A stretch of DNA of 49,984 nucleotides from JAPHTQ01 sp050299175. Lineage in GTDB: Bacteria; Pseudomonadota; Gammaproteobacteria; Thiohalomonadales; Thiohalomonadaceae. Of the stretch, positions 8,023 through 16,950 are shown one piece after another. Every line of letters starts with the position of its first letter. Position 1 is the first letter of the stretch. Position numbers and translations under genes: made by a program. The notes under the pieces were generated by a model. The model searched no databases, was not told where the DNA came from, and saw only the letters and a program-made list of their open reading frames with translations. The stretch is taken from NCBI GenBank assembly GCA_050299175.1, contig JBNKVM010000006.1, forward strand, positions 1 through 49,984, read 5' to 3'.

Positions 8023-8398
8023 ACTCTTTGACCAGGCCCTTCACTACCATCATCGTGCCAATGTGTTTCGCCTGCGCCGCCCAGCTTGCGGCGATGTCGC
8101 TATCCAGTTCCTGGTATAGCGTCTGTTCGAACAGTTCCAGCCAACGTTGCAGCTCTGTCTGACCGAGTTCCAGATCACGATGGCCCGTTTCCATGGCGTT
8201 GGGTCGCGGACTTTCCACCTGCCCGCCCAGCATTCCCCACCAGAAGTTGGCGATGTGTCGTTCGTGCTCCGGCCAGTCGCAGATGTTCTGGAAGTGCGGT
8301 AGCAGAAACTCGTCGGCAAGTACCGCCTCGTAGAAGTGATGGACGATCTGTTCGACCTGCTGATAGGTGATGCGCTGGCTGAGTGGTTGATATTCCAT
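8021..8398 (-). CDS. Truncated haemoglobin, group III-like
   Basis: A 125-residue globin. FYEAVLADEFLLPHF (B helix and on), DWPEHERHIANFWWGML (E helix region) and HRDLELGQTELQRWLELFEQT match the truncated haemoglobin fold. The His of HRDLELG is the likely proximal haem ligand. The RWL.LF pattern following it is a hallmark of group III. Such proteins bind O2, NO or peroxide-type ligands in the cytosol and are usually tied to nitrosative or oxidative stress. The gene is divergent from the fructosamine-kinase-like gene, with only 47 nt between them. Its stop codon overlaps the end of repeat copy 2. Confidence 0.88.
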   Translation of the reverse strand: MEYQPLSQRITYQQVEQIVHHFYEAVLADEFLLPHFQNICDWPEHERHIANFWWGMLGGQVESPRPNAMETGHRDLELGQTELQRWLELFEQTLYQELDSDIAASWAAQAKHIGTMMVVKGLVKE

Positions 8399-8445
8399 TT
8401 GCCCAGTTTACCCCTGCAAGACAGTGTGAACCATAGTGGTTTAAG

Positions 8446-9333
8446 ATGCCGGTCATGGATCTTTGGCAGACAATTTCACGGGCGATCAGTGACGCTACCG
8501 GTGAACCTTTCCACGCGGGACAGCATCAGAGTGTCGGCGGTGGCTGCATTAACAGCGCGGTGACGGTCAGTGACGGTTCCCGCAGCTACTTCGTTAAACT
8601 CAATAGTGCCTCGTCGCTGGCGATGTTCGAGGCGGAGGCGGATGGCCTGCGTGAACTGCGTGCGCCTGGCGCGATTGCTGTGCCTGAGCCACTGGCAACC
8701 GGCACGGCCGAGGGCCAGGCATTTATCGTGATGGAAAATCTGCTTCTGGGCAGTAGCGGTAGTAGTGAACAATTGGGTCGAGAACTGGCGCAGCTACACC
8801 GAACCACCCAGGAACGTTTCGGCTGGTTTCGTGATAACACCATCGGCTCGACACCGCAGTACAACGATGAGCATCATGACTGGATCGTTTTCTGGCGCGA
8901 GCAACGTCTGGGCAAACAGTTGGAGATGGCAGCACGCAAAGGGGCTGATGGTTCGCTGCAGCGCAAGGGTGCTGAGCTGATGGATAACATTGCCGCTTTT
9001 TTCAGCGACTACGTGCCTGTGCCTTCGTTATTGCATGGCGATCTCTGGTCGGGCAATTATGCCTTTACTTGTGACGGCGCGCCGGTGATTTTCGATCCGG
9101 CGGTCTATTACGGTGATCGTGAAGCGGATATCGCCATGACCGAACTATTCGGTGGTTTCGGTAGTGATTTTTACGCGGCCTATAATGAAACCTGGCCGCT
9201 CGATTCAGGATACAAAGTGCGTAAAACCTTTTATAACCTCTACCACATTCTTAACCACTTCAATCTCTTCGGCGGCGGTTATGTGTCGCAGGCGGAAGGG
9301 ATGATCGATCGTCTGCTGGCCGAGTTACGTTAA
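8446..9333 (+). CDS. Fructosamine kinase family protein (YniA-like)
   Basis: A 295-residue kinase of the aminoglycoside-phosphotransferase-like fold. The ATP-binding Lys is in YFVKLN, the catalytic loop is LLHGDLWSGN, and the metal-binding segment is IFDPAVYYGDREADIAM. Family members phosphorylate ketosamines on glycated proteins or sugars, which leads to deglycation. For the bacterial YniA branch, the substrate is thought to be a ribulosamine or a small sugar derivative. The start could be ATG 8446 or ATG 8455. The second gives MDLWQTISRAI, like the N-terminus of E. coli YniA, and neither has a strong ribosome site. The stop overlaps the next start (TAATG), so this gene and the acyltransferase are coupled. 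Confidence 0.9.
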   Translation: MPVMDLWQTISRAISDATGEPFHAGQHQSVGGGCINSAVTVSDGSRSYFVKLNSASSLAMFEAEADGLRELRAPGAIAVPEPLATGTAEGQAFIVMENLLLGSSGSSEQLGRELAQLHRTTQERFGWFRDNTIGSTPQYNDEHHDWIVFWREQRLGKQLEMAARKGADGSLQRKGAELMDNIAAFFSDYVPVPSLLHGDLWSGNYAFTCDGAPVIFDPAVYYGDREADIAMTELFGGFGSDFYAAYNETWPLDSGYKVRKTFYNLYHILNHFNLFGGGYVSQAEGMIDRLLAELR

Positions 9334-10319
9334 TGGAAAAAAATAGCGAGTCGACATACCCGGGACCTTTTCAGTGGCAGTGGTTGGGACCACGCTTCTG
9401 GTTGGTGTGGCTGGGACTGGGACTGTTTCGTCTCTTTTCATTAATGCCCGGAAGCGTGCGCCGTGCTGTCGGTGCCTGGATAGGTGACCTGGCCTACCAG
9501 CGTCAGCCAAAGCGCCGTGAAATTATTTATACCAATCTCAGTTGGTGTTTTCCCGAAGCGAGCGAGACACAGAAAGAGCAGATGGCGCGGGAGTACTTCC
9601 GTACCCTTAGCCAGACCTTTCTCGATTACGGTTTGCTCTGGTGGGGTTCACGCCGTTCTCTCGATTGTATCCTGACCCTCGAAGGTGGTGAGCATCTACA
9701 GCAGGCGCTAGACAAGGGCGGCAAAGTTATTCTGCTTACCAGTCACAATGTGGCGCTCGATTTCGGCGCCGCAGTGTTAACCCGTTTCTATCCTTCGGTC
9801 GGTCTGATTAAGATTGCCCGTAACCCACTTATCGACTGGTTCATGGCTCGGGGTCGTACCCGTTTTAACGGCGTTCTTTTTCTACGCGACAAAGGTATGC
9901 GTCCCATCGTCAAGTCGATCAAAAGTGGTCGGGCATTTTACTATCTGCCCGATGAGGACTTGGGACCGGAGCATTCGGTTTTTGTGCCTTTCTTCGGTTT
10001 GAAGACCGCGACATTGACCGCGTTGTCGAAACTGAGCCGTATGACCGGTGCTACGGTGCTGCCGTTTGCCACGGTCTACAATGCGCAAAACGGCCACTAC
10101 CGGGCAACGATTCTACCGCCACTTGAGAATTTTCCGACCGACGACGAAGTCGCCGATGCGGCACGCATGAATCGTGAACTGGAAAAATTAATTGCCCTGG
10201 CACCAAGCCAGTATATGTGGTCGATGCGCATCTTCCAGAGTCGGCCGGACGGATCGCCGCCGCCCTACAAGATGAAGGGCAAGCCCGGTTCAGGGCATCG
10301 CGACCGACCGCAGGAGTAA
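9333..10319 (+). CDS. Lipid A biosynthesis acyltransferase, LpxL/HtrB-like
   Basis: A 328-residue inner-membrane-associated acyltransferase that should add a secondary acyl chain to Kdo2-lipid IVA. The catalytic HX4D motif is HNVALD. The segments NLSWCFPEAS, FLRDKGMRPIVKSIKSG and PDEDLGPEHSVFVPFFG are clear family marks. The N-terminus has one hydrophobic stretch (FWLVWLGLGLFRLFSLMPG) that anchors it. The C-terminus ends in a basic tail, KMKGKPGSGHRDRPQE, slightly longer than in E. coli LpxL (306 residues). It begins within the stop of the kinase gene. Which acyl chain (laurate or myristate) it uses cannot be told from the sequence. Confidence 0.92.
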   Translation: MEKNSESTYPGPFQWQWLGPRFWLVWLGLGLFRLFSLMPGSVRRAVGAWIGDLAYQRQPKRREIIYTNLSWCFPEASETQKEQMAREYFRTLSQTFLDYGLLWWGSRRSLDCILTLEGGEHLQQALDKGGKVILLTSHNVALDFGAAVLTRFYPSVGLIKIARNPLIDWFMARGRTRFNGVLFLRDKGMRPIVKSIKSGRAFYYLPDEDLGPEHSVFVPFFGLKTATLTALSKLSRMTGATVLPFATVYNAQNGHYRATILPPLENFPTDDEVADAARMNRELEKLIALAPSQYMWSMRIFQSRPDGSPPPYKMKGKPGSGHRDRPQE

Positions 10320-10328
10320 AGCGAGGAG

Positions 10329-10736
10329 TTACTTCTTTTTCTTGAAACGTTTATCCCACTTCTTGAAACGTTTCCTGCAGTAAGTCAGCAGGCTGTCGTA
10401 GTCGGGGAAGAAAAGATCGAAGCCGCTCTCTGCGGTGGTGTCATACTCGCAGTAGTCGTTGGTGTGATCGCGACAGATCTGCGGACGGGTTTCGTAGATA
10501 CCGCAACCGCCACCTTCCAGCAGATGGGTGCAGCGATTGTTAACCAGCAGAAACCAGCCATCTTCATCCTTGTATGCCTGTACGTCCCGGTGCGCCAGTT
10601 GCCACAGCAGTACATCGAACTCATCGATGGAACGCGGCGTATCGATCTGCTGAGTGAAGTAGGTACAGCACTTGGAGTCGTGGCAGAGGCTGCATTTCTC
10701 CTCTGCGGAGATCTTGATCTTCTTTTTCTTGGCCAT
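10329..10736 (-). CDS. YkgJ-type cysteine cluster protein (UPF0153-like)
   Basis: A 135-residue protein with clustered cysteines: CSLCHDSKCC near the N-terminus, CTHLLEGGGCGIYETRPQICRDH in the middle and YCEYD after it. This spacing is the signature of the YkgJ family, thought to bind zinc or an iron-sulfur cluster. Both ends are very Lys-rich (MAKKKKIK and KKWDKRFKKKK), which suggests RNA or ribosome contact, though this is inference. It converges on the acyltransferase with a 9-nt gap and follows rhlB on the same strand by 24 nt, so cotranscription with rhlB is likely. Confidence 0.85.
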   Translation of the reverse strand: MAKKKKIKISAEEKCSLCHDSKCCTYFTQQIDTPRSIDEFDVLLWQLAHRDVQAYKDEDGWFLLVNNRCTHLLEGGGCGIYETRPQICRDHTNDYCEYDTTAESGFDLFFPDYDSLLTYCRKRFKKWDKRFKKKK

Positions 10737-10760
10737 CTTTTCTATTGCGCTTACGTGAAA

Positions 10761-12059
10761 TTAATTTTGACTGCCGCTGCGATGGCGCGAACGGCCACCA
10801 CCACTACGACGTTTTCCACCGTTGCCGCCACCGCGATTATTGCCGTGAGGCCGGGGTTTGCGCTCCATGCGTACCGGGGGTTGCGGTTCGATCAGTAATT
10901 CGCTGCTAATCGACTCCATCGGGATCTTCTGTTCAATGTACTCTTCCACCTCGGAGAGGGAGAAGGCGTATTCTTCACAGGCGAAGCTGATCGCCTTGCC
11001 GCTGGCACCGGCGCGTGCGGTACGACCTATGCGGTGGACATAGTCTTCGGCATCCTGAGGCAGATCATAATTGAATACATGGCTGACATCGGGAATATGC
11101 AGGCCGCGAGCGGCGACGTCGGTGGCAACCAGTACCGGGTATTCGCCCTTTTCGAATTCCAGCAGCAGGCGTTGGCGCTTCTTCTGCGGTACGTCGCCGG
11201 AGAGAACACCGCACTTGATACCGTTGCCTTCCAGATAACCCCATACTTTCTCACCGGCGCGCTTGGTATTGACGAAAACGATAGCCCGTTGCGGTTGTTC
11301 CTGTTTTAGCAGGCCGAGCAGCAGCGGGATCTTCTCATCCATCGCCGGGTAGTAGACACTCTGATTCACCCGATCCGCAGTGACCTGTTCTGCCTCAACC
11401 TCTACCGCGACCGGGTTGTTCATGTGCTCATAGGCCAACTCGCTCACCCGGTGCGACAGGGTGGCAGAGAAGAGCATGCTCAGGCGCTGTTCCGGTTTCG
11501 GCATGCGGCGTAACAGAAAACGGATGTCCTTGATGAAACCGAGGTCGAACATGCGATCCGCCTCATCCAGCACCATTACCTGCAACAGGCGCATGTCGAA
11601 GACATGTTGTTTGAAGTAATCGATGATCCGCCCGGGTGTGCCGATCAGGATATCGACACCCTCGGTGAGGGTATTGCGTTGTTGTTCGTAGCCGGTGCCG
11701 CCGTAAGCCAGTCCGAGCTTCAGTCCGGTGTGACGTCCGAGCACCTCGGCGTCCTTGTGGATCTGGATCGCCAGCTCGCGGGTGGGGGCGAGGATCAGGG
11801 CGCGGATCTGGTTGGGCTTGCGTTGCGGGTCTGTGGGGCGGGTCAGTAGATTATTGAAGGTCGCAACCAGGAATGCGGCAGTCTTACCGGTCCCTGTCTG
11901 CGCCTGACCGGCGACATCTTTCCCCTCCAGGGCGATGGGCAGGCTCTCTGCCTGTATCGGGGTGCAGTAGGAAAAGCCTGTTTCTTCAATGCCTTGCAAT
12001 AATTCGGCAGGCAGTTTGAAGTCCTGGAAGCGGGTAGTAGATAAATGTTTTTCACTCAT
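10761..12059 (-). CDS. rhlB: DEAD-box ATP-dependent RNA helicase RhlB
   Basis: A 432-residue DEAD-box helicase. It shows the Q motif (F..CTPIQ), motif I AQTGTGKT, motif Ia PTRELA, motif II VLDEADRM, motif III SATL, motif V ATDVAARG and motif VI HRIGRTARAG. The segments FDLGFIKDIRFLLRRMP and EDYVHRIGRT match E. coli RhlB closely. RhlB unwinds RNA for the RNase E degradosome. The C-terminal 40 residues are rich in Arg, Gly and Asn (NNRGGGNGGKRRSGGGRSRHR), as in E. coli, and probably bind RNA. The gene is divergent from trxA, the same arrangement as in E. coli, which supports the symbol. Confidence 0.94.
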   Translation of the reverse strand: MSEKHLSTTRFQDFKLPAELLQGIEETGFSYCTPIQAESLPIALEGKDVAGQAQTGTGKTAAFLVATFNNLLTRPTDPQRKPNQIRALILAPTRELAIQIHKDAEVLGRHTGLKLGLAYGGTGYEQQRNTLTEGVDILIGTPGRIIDYFKQHVFDMRLLQVMVLDEADRMFDLGFIKDIRFLLRRMPKPEQRLSMLFSATLSHRVSELAYEHMNNPVAVEVEAEQVTADRVNQSVYYPAMDEKIPLLLGLLKQEQPQRAIVFVNTKRAGEKVWGYLEGNGIKCGVLSGDVPQKKRQRLLLEFEKGEYPVLVATDVAARGLHIPDVSHVFNYDLPQDAEDYVHRIGRTARAGASGKAISFACEEYAFSLSEVEEYIEQKIPMESISSELLIEPQPPVRMERKPRPHGNNRGGGNGGKRRSGGGRSRHRSGSQN

Positions 12060-12197
12060 GGTCGGCTAGAATACCAAAATGTGCGGAGTTTTGGGCTTGA
12101 AATAGCAGGCGTATTGGGCTCAAATGTTTGCCATGAGATTCACAGGCCCATGGAGCAGTATCACCATGGAATCGATCGATTATCTGGAGGCACAACC

Positions 12198-12524
12198 TTG
12201 AGCGACAAAATCGTATACGTAACCGACGACACCTTTGAGGCAGAAGTCATCAAAGCCGAAGGTACCGTTCTGGTAGATTACTGGGCGGACTGGTGCGGTC
12301 CCTGCAAAATGATCGCCCCGATCCTGGACGAGATCGCTGAGGATTATGCTGATAAGCTGAAAGTGGTCAAACTGAACATCGACGATAACCCGAATACCCC
12401 GCCAAAGTACGGTATCCGTGGTATCCCGACCCTGATGCTGTTCAAGAGTGGCAATGTCGAAGCGACCAAGGTTGGTGCTGTTTCCAAGTCGCAGCTGACC
12501 GCATTTATCGACAGCAACCTGTAA
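12198..12524 (+). CDS. trxA: Thioredoxin 1 (TrxA), TTG start
   Basis: A 108-residue thioredoxin, a cytosolic dithiol reductant for ribonucleotide reductase and many other proteins. The active site is WCGPCK, the cis-Pro loop is IRGIPTLMLF, and the buried Asp sits in VDYWADWCG. The start is the TTG at 12198: a strong GGAGG lies seven bases before it and the product MSDKIVYVTDD aligns end to end with E. coli TrxA (109 residues). An open frame reaches further upstream to 12045 but codes for no thioredoxin sequence there. The gene lies between rhlB (divergent) and rho (same strand, 217 nt on), the classic order. Confidence 0.95.
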   Translation: MSDKIVYVTDDTFEAEVIKAEGTVLVDYWADWCGPCKMIAPILDEIAEDYADKLKVVKLNIDDNPNTPPKYGIRGIPTLMLFKSGNVEATKVGAVSKSQLTAFIDSNL

Positions 12525-12741
12525 GTTTTTATCGTGGGCGTCTGCCCCTCTCTATGGGGGGTGGACGGTCCCGGCGACTGGTGTTAGACTTTCGCCTGCT
12601 TATAAACATACAAGATTAACCAACCACTTCGTTTTTCCCCTTTTTTCCGCCTGAGGATTTCTACAATCCTTCCGGGCAAAAACCAATCCAAACCTGAAAA
12701 TCATTCCATCCAAAACACATTCCGTAGACGGCAACCGCAAT

Positions 12742-13998
12742 ATGAATTTAACTGAACTCAAAAGAAAACCTGCGTCTGAAGTATTAAAAATGGCCGAAGA
12801 GATGGGCATCGAAAATGTTGCCCGTTCACGCAAAGAGGCCGTCATTTTTTCCGTGCTCAAGGCCCACGCCAAGAATGGCGAGGATATCTATGGCGATGGT
12901 GTACTGGAGATTTTGCAGGACGGATTCGGTTTCCTCCGTTCCGCTGACAGCTCCTATCTCGCCGGACCCGACGATATCTATGTCTCGCCCAGCCAGATTC
13001 GACGCTTTAACCTGCATACCGGCGATACCGTATCCGGCAAGATTCGTCCGCCGAAAGAGGGCGAGCGTTACTTTGCCCTGCTCAAGGTCGACCAGATCAA
13101 CTATGAGCCGCCGGAGAATGCCAAGAACAAGGTCCTGTTCGAAAACCTGACTCCGCTGCATGCCAACGAGCGTATGACGCTGGAGATGGGTAACGGCAGC
13201 ACCGAGGATGTGACTGCACGGATCATCGACCTCACCGCACCTATCGGTAAAGGCCAGCGTGGTTTGATCGTCGCGCCGCCGAAAACCGGTAAAACTATGA
13301 TGCTGCAGAACATCGCCCAGTCGATCACCAGCAAGCATCCTGAGTGTTACCTGATTGTGCTGCTTATCGACGAACGTCCGGAAGAGGTGACCGAGATGGC
13401 CCGCTCCGTACGCGGTGAAGTGGTCTCCTCCACCTTCGACGAACCGGCCAGCCGTCACGTACAGGTCGCCGAGATGGTTATCGAAAAGGCCAAGCGCCTG
13501 GTGGAACATAAACACGACGTGGTGATCCTGCTCGACTCCATCACCCGTCTGGCGCGTGCCTACAACACCGTGATTCCTTCATCAGGTAAGGTCCTGACCG
13601 GTGGTGTCGACGCCAACGCTCTGCACCGCCCCAAACGTTTCTTCGGTGCAGCACGTAATATCGAGGAAGGTGGTTCACTGACCATCCTCGCTACTGCGCT
13701 GATCGATACCGGCTCGCGTATGGATGATGTGATCTACGAAGAGTTCAAAGGCACCGGTAACATGGAGATCCACCTGGAACGCCGGATTGCCGAGAAGCGC
13801 ATTTATCCTTCGATCAACATCAACCGTTCCGGCACCCGCCGTGAAGAGTTGCTGACCAATGCCGAAGAGCTGCAGAAGATCTGGATCCTGCGCAAGCTGG
13901 TTCACGAGATGGACGAAGTGGCAGCGATGGAGTTCCTGCAGGACAAGATCAAGGCGACCAAGACCAACGCCGAGTTCTTTGATTCGATGAAGCGTTGA
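12742..13998 (+). CDS. rho: Transcription termination factor Rho
   Basis: A 418-residue hexameric RNA/DNA helicase that ends transcription. The N-terminal RNA-binding domain starts MNLTELKRKPASEVLKMAEEMG and has the cold-shock-like part DGFGFLRS...YVSPSQIRRF. The ATPase core shows P-loop PPKTGKT, Walker B DVVILLDSITRLARAYN, the Q loop with SSGKVLTGGVD and the R loop region KGTGNMEIHLERR. Length and order match E. coli Rho (419 residues). The 217-nt leader is untranslated. The gene ends at its own hairpin terminator at 14024-14045. Confidence 0.98.
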   Translation: MNLTELKRKPASEVLKMAEEMGIENVARSRKEAVIFSVLKAHAKNGEDIYGDGVLEILQDGFGFLRSADSSYLAGPDDIYVSPSQIRRFNLHTGDTVSGKIRPPKEGERYFALLKVDQINYEPPENAKNKVLFENLTPLHANERMTLEMGNGSTEDVTARIIDLTAPIGKGQRGLIVAPPKTGKTMMLQNIAQSITSKHPECYLIVLLIDERPEEVTEMARSVRGEVVSSTFDEPASRHVQVAEMVIEKAKRLVEHKHDVVILLDSITRLARAYNTVIPSSGKVLTGGVDANALHRPKRFFGAARNIEEGGSLTILATALIDTGSRMDDVIYEEFKGTGNMEIHLERRIAEKRIYPSININRSGTRREELLTNAEELQKIWILRKLVHEMDEVAAMEFLQDKIKATKTNAEFFDSMKR

Positions 13999-14020
13999 GT
14001 GCTATTACTGTGTAATCAAG

Positions 14021-14050
14021 AAAGGGCGCCAAAGGCGCCCTTTTTTCTTT
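14021..14050. terminator. Bidirectional terminator between rho and glgP
   Basis: A 7-bp GC-rich stem, GGGCGCC (14024-14030) / GGCGCCC (14034-14040), with an AAA loop. It is followed by TTTTTTCTTT on the plus strand and TTTCTT on the minus strand. It serves rho and the convergent phosphorylase gene. Confidence 0.9.
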
Positions 14051-14062
14051 GTTAGGCGATCA

Positions 14063-16552
14063 CTATTGATGATTGTGATTATGGTTCACTGGTTTGACGT
14101 TCCATATCTTCTCGGCATATTCGCGGATCGTGCGGTCGGAGGAGAAATGACCAACCTGGGCGAAGTTGAGAATCGCCTTGCGATCCCACTCCTCGGGATT
14201 CTGGTAGAGCAGGTCGACCTTGTCCTGAGTGGCGATATAGTCGGCGTAGTCAGCCAGTAACAGATAGGGGTCGTGTTGCAGCAGACTCTCCACCAGCACT
14301 TTATAACGACCCTTGTCTTCCGGTGAGAAAAAGCCGGAGTCGATCATGTCGATGGCACGCTTCAGTTCTCCGTTGCTTTCATAGTAGTCCCGCGGCCGAT
14401 AACCGTTGCGACGCAGCTCGGTAACCTGGTCAACTGTGTTGCCGAAGATGAAGATATTTTCGGCACCTACCTCATTGTGGATCTCTACATTAGCACCATC
14501 CATGGTGCCGATAGTCAATGCGCCGTTGAGTGACAGCTTCATGTTGCCGGTGCCCGATGCCTCGGTGCCGGCGGTAGATATTTGCTGCGACAGATCGGCG
14601 GCGGGAATGATATCGGTGGCCGTGGTGACATCGTAGTTGGGGATGAATACCACCTTGAGGCGGTTATTGATATGCGGATCGTAGTTAACGATCCCGGCGA
14701 CATCGACGATCAGGTGAATGATCTGTTTTGCCATCCAGTATCCGGGTGCCGCCTTGCCACCGAAGATCACCGTGCGATCCACCATCGGGATATCACTGTC
14801 GTCACGTAGGCGGTTATAGCGGGTGATGATATGCAGCACGTTGAGCAGTTGCCGCTTGTATTCGTGAATGCGTTTGATCTGCACGTCGAACAGGCTTTGC
14901 GGATCGACTTTGAGACCAAGACGCTCTTCGATCTTGCCTGCCAGTATCTGCTTGTTGGTCTGTTTGACCTGACGGAATTCATGGCGGAAGACGGCGTCAT
15001 CTGCCAGGGGAACCAGTTCGCGCAGTCGATCCAGGTGAGTCAGCCAGCCGCGCCCGATCTGTTTGCTGATCAGTTCGGTAAGAGTGGGATTAGACTGGTT
15101 GAGCCATAGTCGCGGCGTGATGCCATTGGTGATGTTAATGAATTTGTCCGGATAGAATTCGCTGAAGTCACGGAACATCTGATTTTTCAGTAATTCTGTA
15201 TGCAGCGCCGCGACACCATTGACTCTGTGGCTGCCGACGATGGCCAGATGCGCCATGCGTATGTAACGCTCGCCATGTTCGTCGATCAGCGACATGCGCG
15301 CCATCCGTTCGGTATCACCCGGGTGGCGGTGGATCACCTCCTTGAGCAGGAAGTGGTTGATGTCGTAGATGATCTGCAGATGGCGTGGCAGCATGCGCTC
15401 AAACAGCGGCACTGGCCACACCTCCAGTGCCTCCGGCAGCAGGGTGTGGTTAGTGTAGGCGAAGGTGCGGGTGGTGATATCCCAAGCCTTGTTCCATTCG
15501 ATATGGTGGATATCCACCAGCAGACGCATCAGCTCGGCGACAGCGATCGCTGGGTGGGTATCGTTGAGTTGGATCGCTACTTTCTCCGGCAGCAGGGTGT
15601 AGTCGTCGTATTGTTTGTCGAAGCGATAGAGGATGTCCTGCAGTGAAGCGCTGACGAAGAAGAACTGCTGCTTTAGCCGCAACTCCTTGCCCATCTCGGT
15701 GACGTCGTTGGGGTAGAGCACCTTGGAGAGGTTTTCCGAGGTGTTCTTGTCTTCCACCGCCTTGGTGTAGTTGCCCTCATTGAAATACTTCAGGTCGAAG
15801 TCGCGGGTCGCCTTGGCCGCCCACAGGCGGGTGTTGTTGACCGTGTCGACACCATAACCGGGAATGGGGATGTCGTAGGCCATGGCCATCACATCTTCGG
15901 TATCGACCCAATGGTGGCGCAGGTTACCGTCGTCATCGCGGTAGTCCACCACCTCGCCGCCAAACTTTACCGAAAACAGTACCTCAGGGCGGGCAAATTC
16001 CCAGGGGTTGCCGTAGCGCAGCCAGTTATCCGGATGCTCCACCTGGGCGCCATGCTCAATGGCCTGACGGAACATACCGTATTCGTAGCGAATGCCGTAG
16101 CCGTAACCGGGCATGCGCAGGGTAGCGAGGGAGTCGAGGAAGCAGGCGGCAAGGCGACCCAGACCTCCGTTACCGAGGGCAGCGTCGAATTCCAGGTCGG
16201 AAATCTCTTCGATATCCAGTTCCAGATCCTGTAGTACCGCCTTCACTTCTTCGAAGAAACCGAGATTGAGCACGCTGTTGATCAGAGAGCGGCCGAGCAG
16301 GAATTCCATCGACAGGTAGTAGACCCGTTTGGTATCGCTCTGGTAGTAGCTGCGCATGGTCTCCATCCAGCGCTCGGTGAGACGGTCGCGCACCATATAG
16401 GCGACCGCGTGGAACCAGTCGCGATCGGTGGCGGTGAGGCTGTCCTTGCCCACCGTATAGGTCATACGATTGGCAAGGGAGTGCTTGATTGACGCCTCGT
16501 CTAGCCCCTCGTAATCGTATTTGAGGCGAGGCGGATGTTGTTTGGAATCCAT
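14063..16552 (-). CDS. glgP: Glycogen/alpha-glucan phosphorylase
   Basis: An 829-residue PLP enzyme that releases glucose-1-phosphate from glycogen or maltodextrins. The PLP lysine lies in EASGTGNMKLSLNGALTIG. Other family marks are YYLSMEFLLGRSL, ALGNGGLGRLAACFLDS, and the IQLNDTHPAIAVAELMR stretch. Length is normal for bacterial phosphorylases (about 815-830). The start MDSKQHPPRLKYDYEG at 16552 is the only ATG that keeps the whole N-terminal helix region. No other glycogen gene is next to it, so it is likely a single-gene transcript. Its terminator is shared with rho. Whether it prefers glycogen or maltodextrin cannot be read. Confidence 0.96.
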   Translation of the reverse strand: MDSKQHPPRLKYDYEGLDEASIKHSLANRMTYTVGKDSLTATDRDWFHAVAYMVRDRLTERWMETMRSYYQSDTKRVYYLSMEFLLGRSLINSVLNLGFFEEVKAVLQDLELDIEEISDLEFDAALGNGGLGRLAACFLDSLATLRMPGYGYGIRYEYGMFRQAIEHGAQVEHPDNWLRYGNPWEFARPEVLFSVKFGGEVVDYRDDDGNLRHHWVDTEDVMAMAYDIPIPGYGVDTVNNTRLWAAKATRDFDLKYFNEGNYTKAVEDKNTSENLSKVLYPNDVTEMGKELRLKQQFFFVSASLQDILYRFDKQYDDYTLLPEKVAIQLNDTHPAIAVAELMRLLVDIHHIEWNKAWDITTRTFAYTNHTLLPEALEVWPVPLFERMLPRHLQIIYDINHFLLKEVIHRHPGDTERMARMSLIDEHGERYIRMAHLAIVGSHRVNGVAALHTELLKNQMFRDFSEFYPDKFINITNGITPRLWLNQSNPTLTELISKQIGRGWLTHLDRLRELVPLADDAVFRHEFRQVKQTNKQILAGKIEERLGLKVDPQSLFDVQIKRIHEYKRQLLNVLHIITRYNRLRDDSDIPMVDRTVIFGGKAAPGYWMAKQIIHLIVDVAGIVNYDPHINNRLKVVFIPNYDVTTATDIIPAADLSQQISTAGTEASGTGNMKLSLNGALTIGTMDGANVEIHNEVGAENIFIFGNTVDQVTELRRNGYRPRDYYESNGELKRAIDMIDSGFFSPEDKGRYKVLVESLLQHDPYLLLADYADYIATQDKVDLLYQNPEEWDRKAILNFAQVGHFSSDRTIREYAEKIWNVKPVNHNHNHQ

Positions 16553-16635
16553 GATGTTGTCCAGCCAGAGTCGTTACTAGATCATAGTAGAAGCCAATCG
16601 GTCTGGTGACTCAAGCACCTATAAGGTGTTACTAC

Positions 16636-16664
16636 TTGCCAAGTACCCTCCAGATCCGTAAGAT
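16636..16664 (+). promoter_or_regulatory. Candidate sigma70 promoter of rpmE
   Basis: TTGCCA (16636-16641, 5 of 6 to consensus) is followed after exactly 17 bp by TAAGAT (16659-16664, 4 of 6). The leader after it (about 70 nt) contains a small hairpin CCTGTC-GTGGA-GACAGG at 16694-16710, before the ribosome site GAGG. A leader of this kind could carry autogenous control by L31, as reported for E. coli rpmE, but this is inference. Confidence 0.5.
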
Positions 16665-16742
16665 CGCCTGCTCTTTAAAAGGCTGACGCGGTGCCTGTCG
16701 TGGAGACAGGGAGCGGCGTATCACCACTCGACGAGGTTTGAC

Positions 16743-16946
16743 ATGAAAGCGGATATCCATCCCGAATACAACGAGATTACCGTTAACTGCAGTTGCGGTA
16801 ACTCTTTCAAGACCCGCTCTACCGCGGGCCACGACCTGAGCCTGGAAGTCTGCTCTGCCTGCCACCCGTTCTATACCGGTAAGCAGAAGATGGTGGATAC
16901 TGGTGGTCGCGTCGACAAATTCCGCCAGAAGTACGGCCGTAAGTAA
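16743..16946 (+). CDS. rpmE: 50S ribosomal protein L31 (zinc-binding form)
   Basis: A 67-residue bL31. It begins MKADIHPEYNEITVNCSCGN and contains HDLSLEVCSACHPFYTGKQK. All four zinc ligands of the C+ type are present: Cys16, Cys18, Cys37 and Cys40. It is therefore the zinc-replete paralogue, not the zinc-free YkgM type. A GAGG site lies 7 nt before the ATG. A hairpin at 16974-17001 probably terminates most transcripts, but the next gene starts only 4 nt after the stop. Confidence 0.97.
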   Translation: MKADIHPEYNEITVNCSCGNSFKTRSTAGHDLSLEVCSACHPFYTGKQKMVDTGGRVDKFRQKYGRK

Positions 16947-16950
16947 GTCC

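Noticed and set aside
12045..12197. N-terminal extension of trxA
   Set aside because: It contains no thioredoxin sequence, and the GGAGG site and alignment fix the TTG start at 12198.
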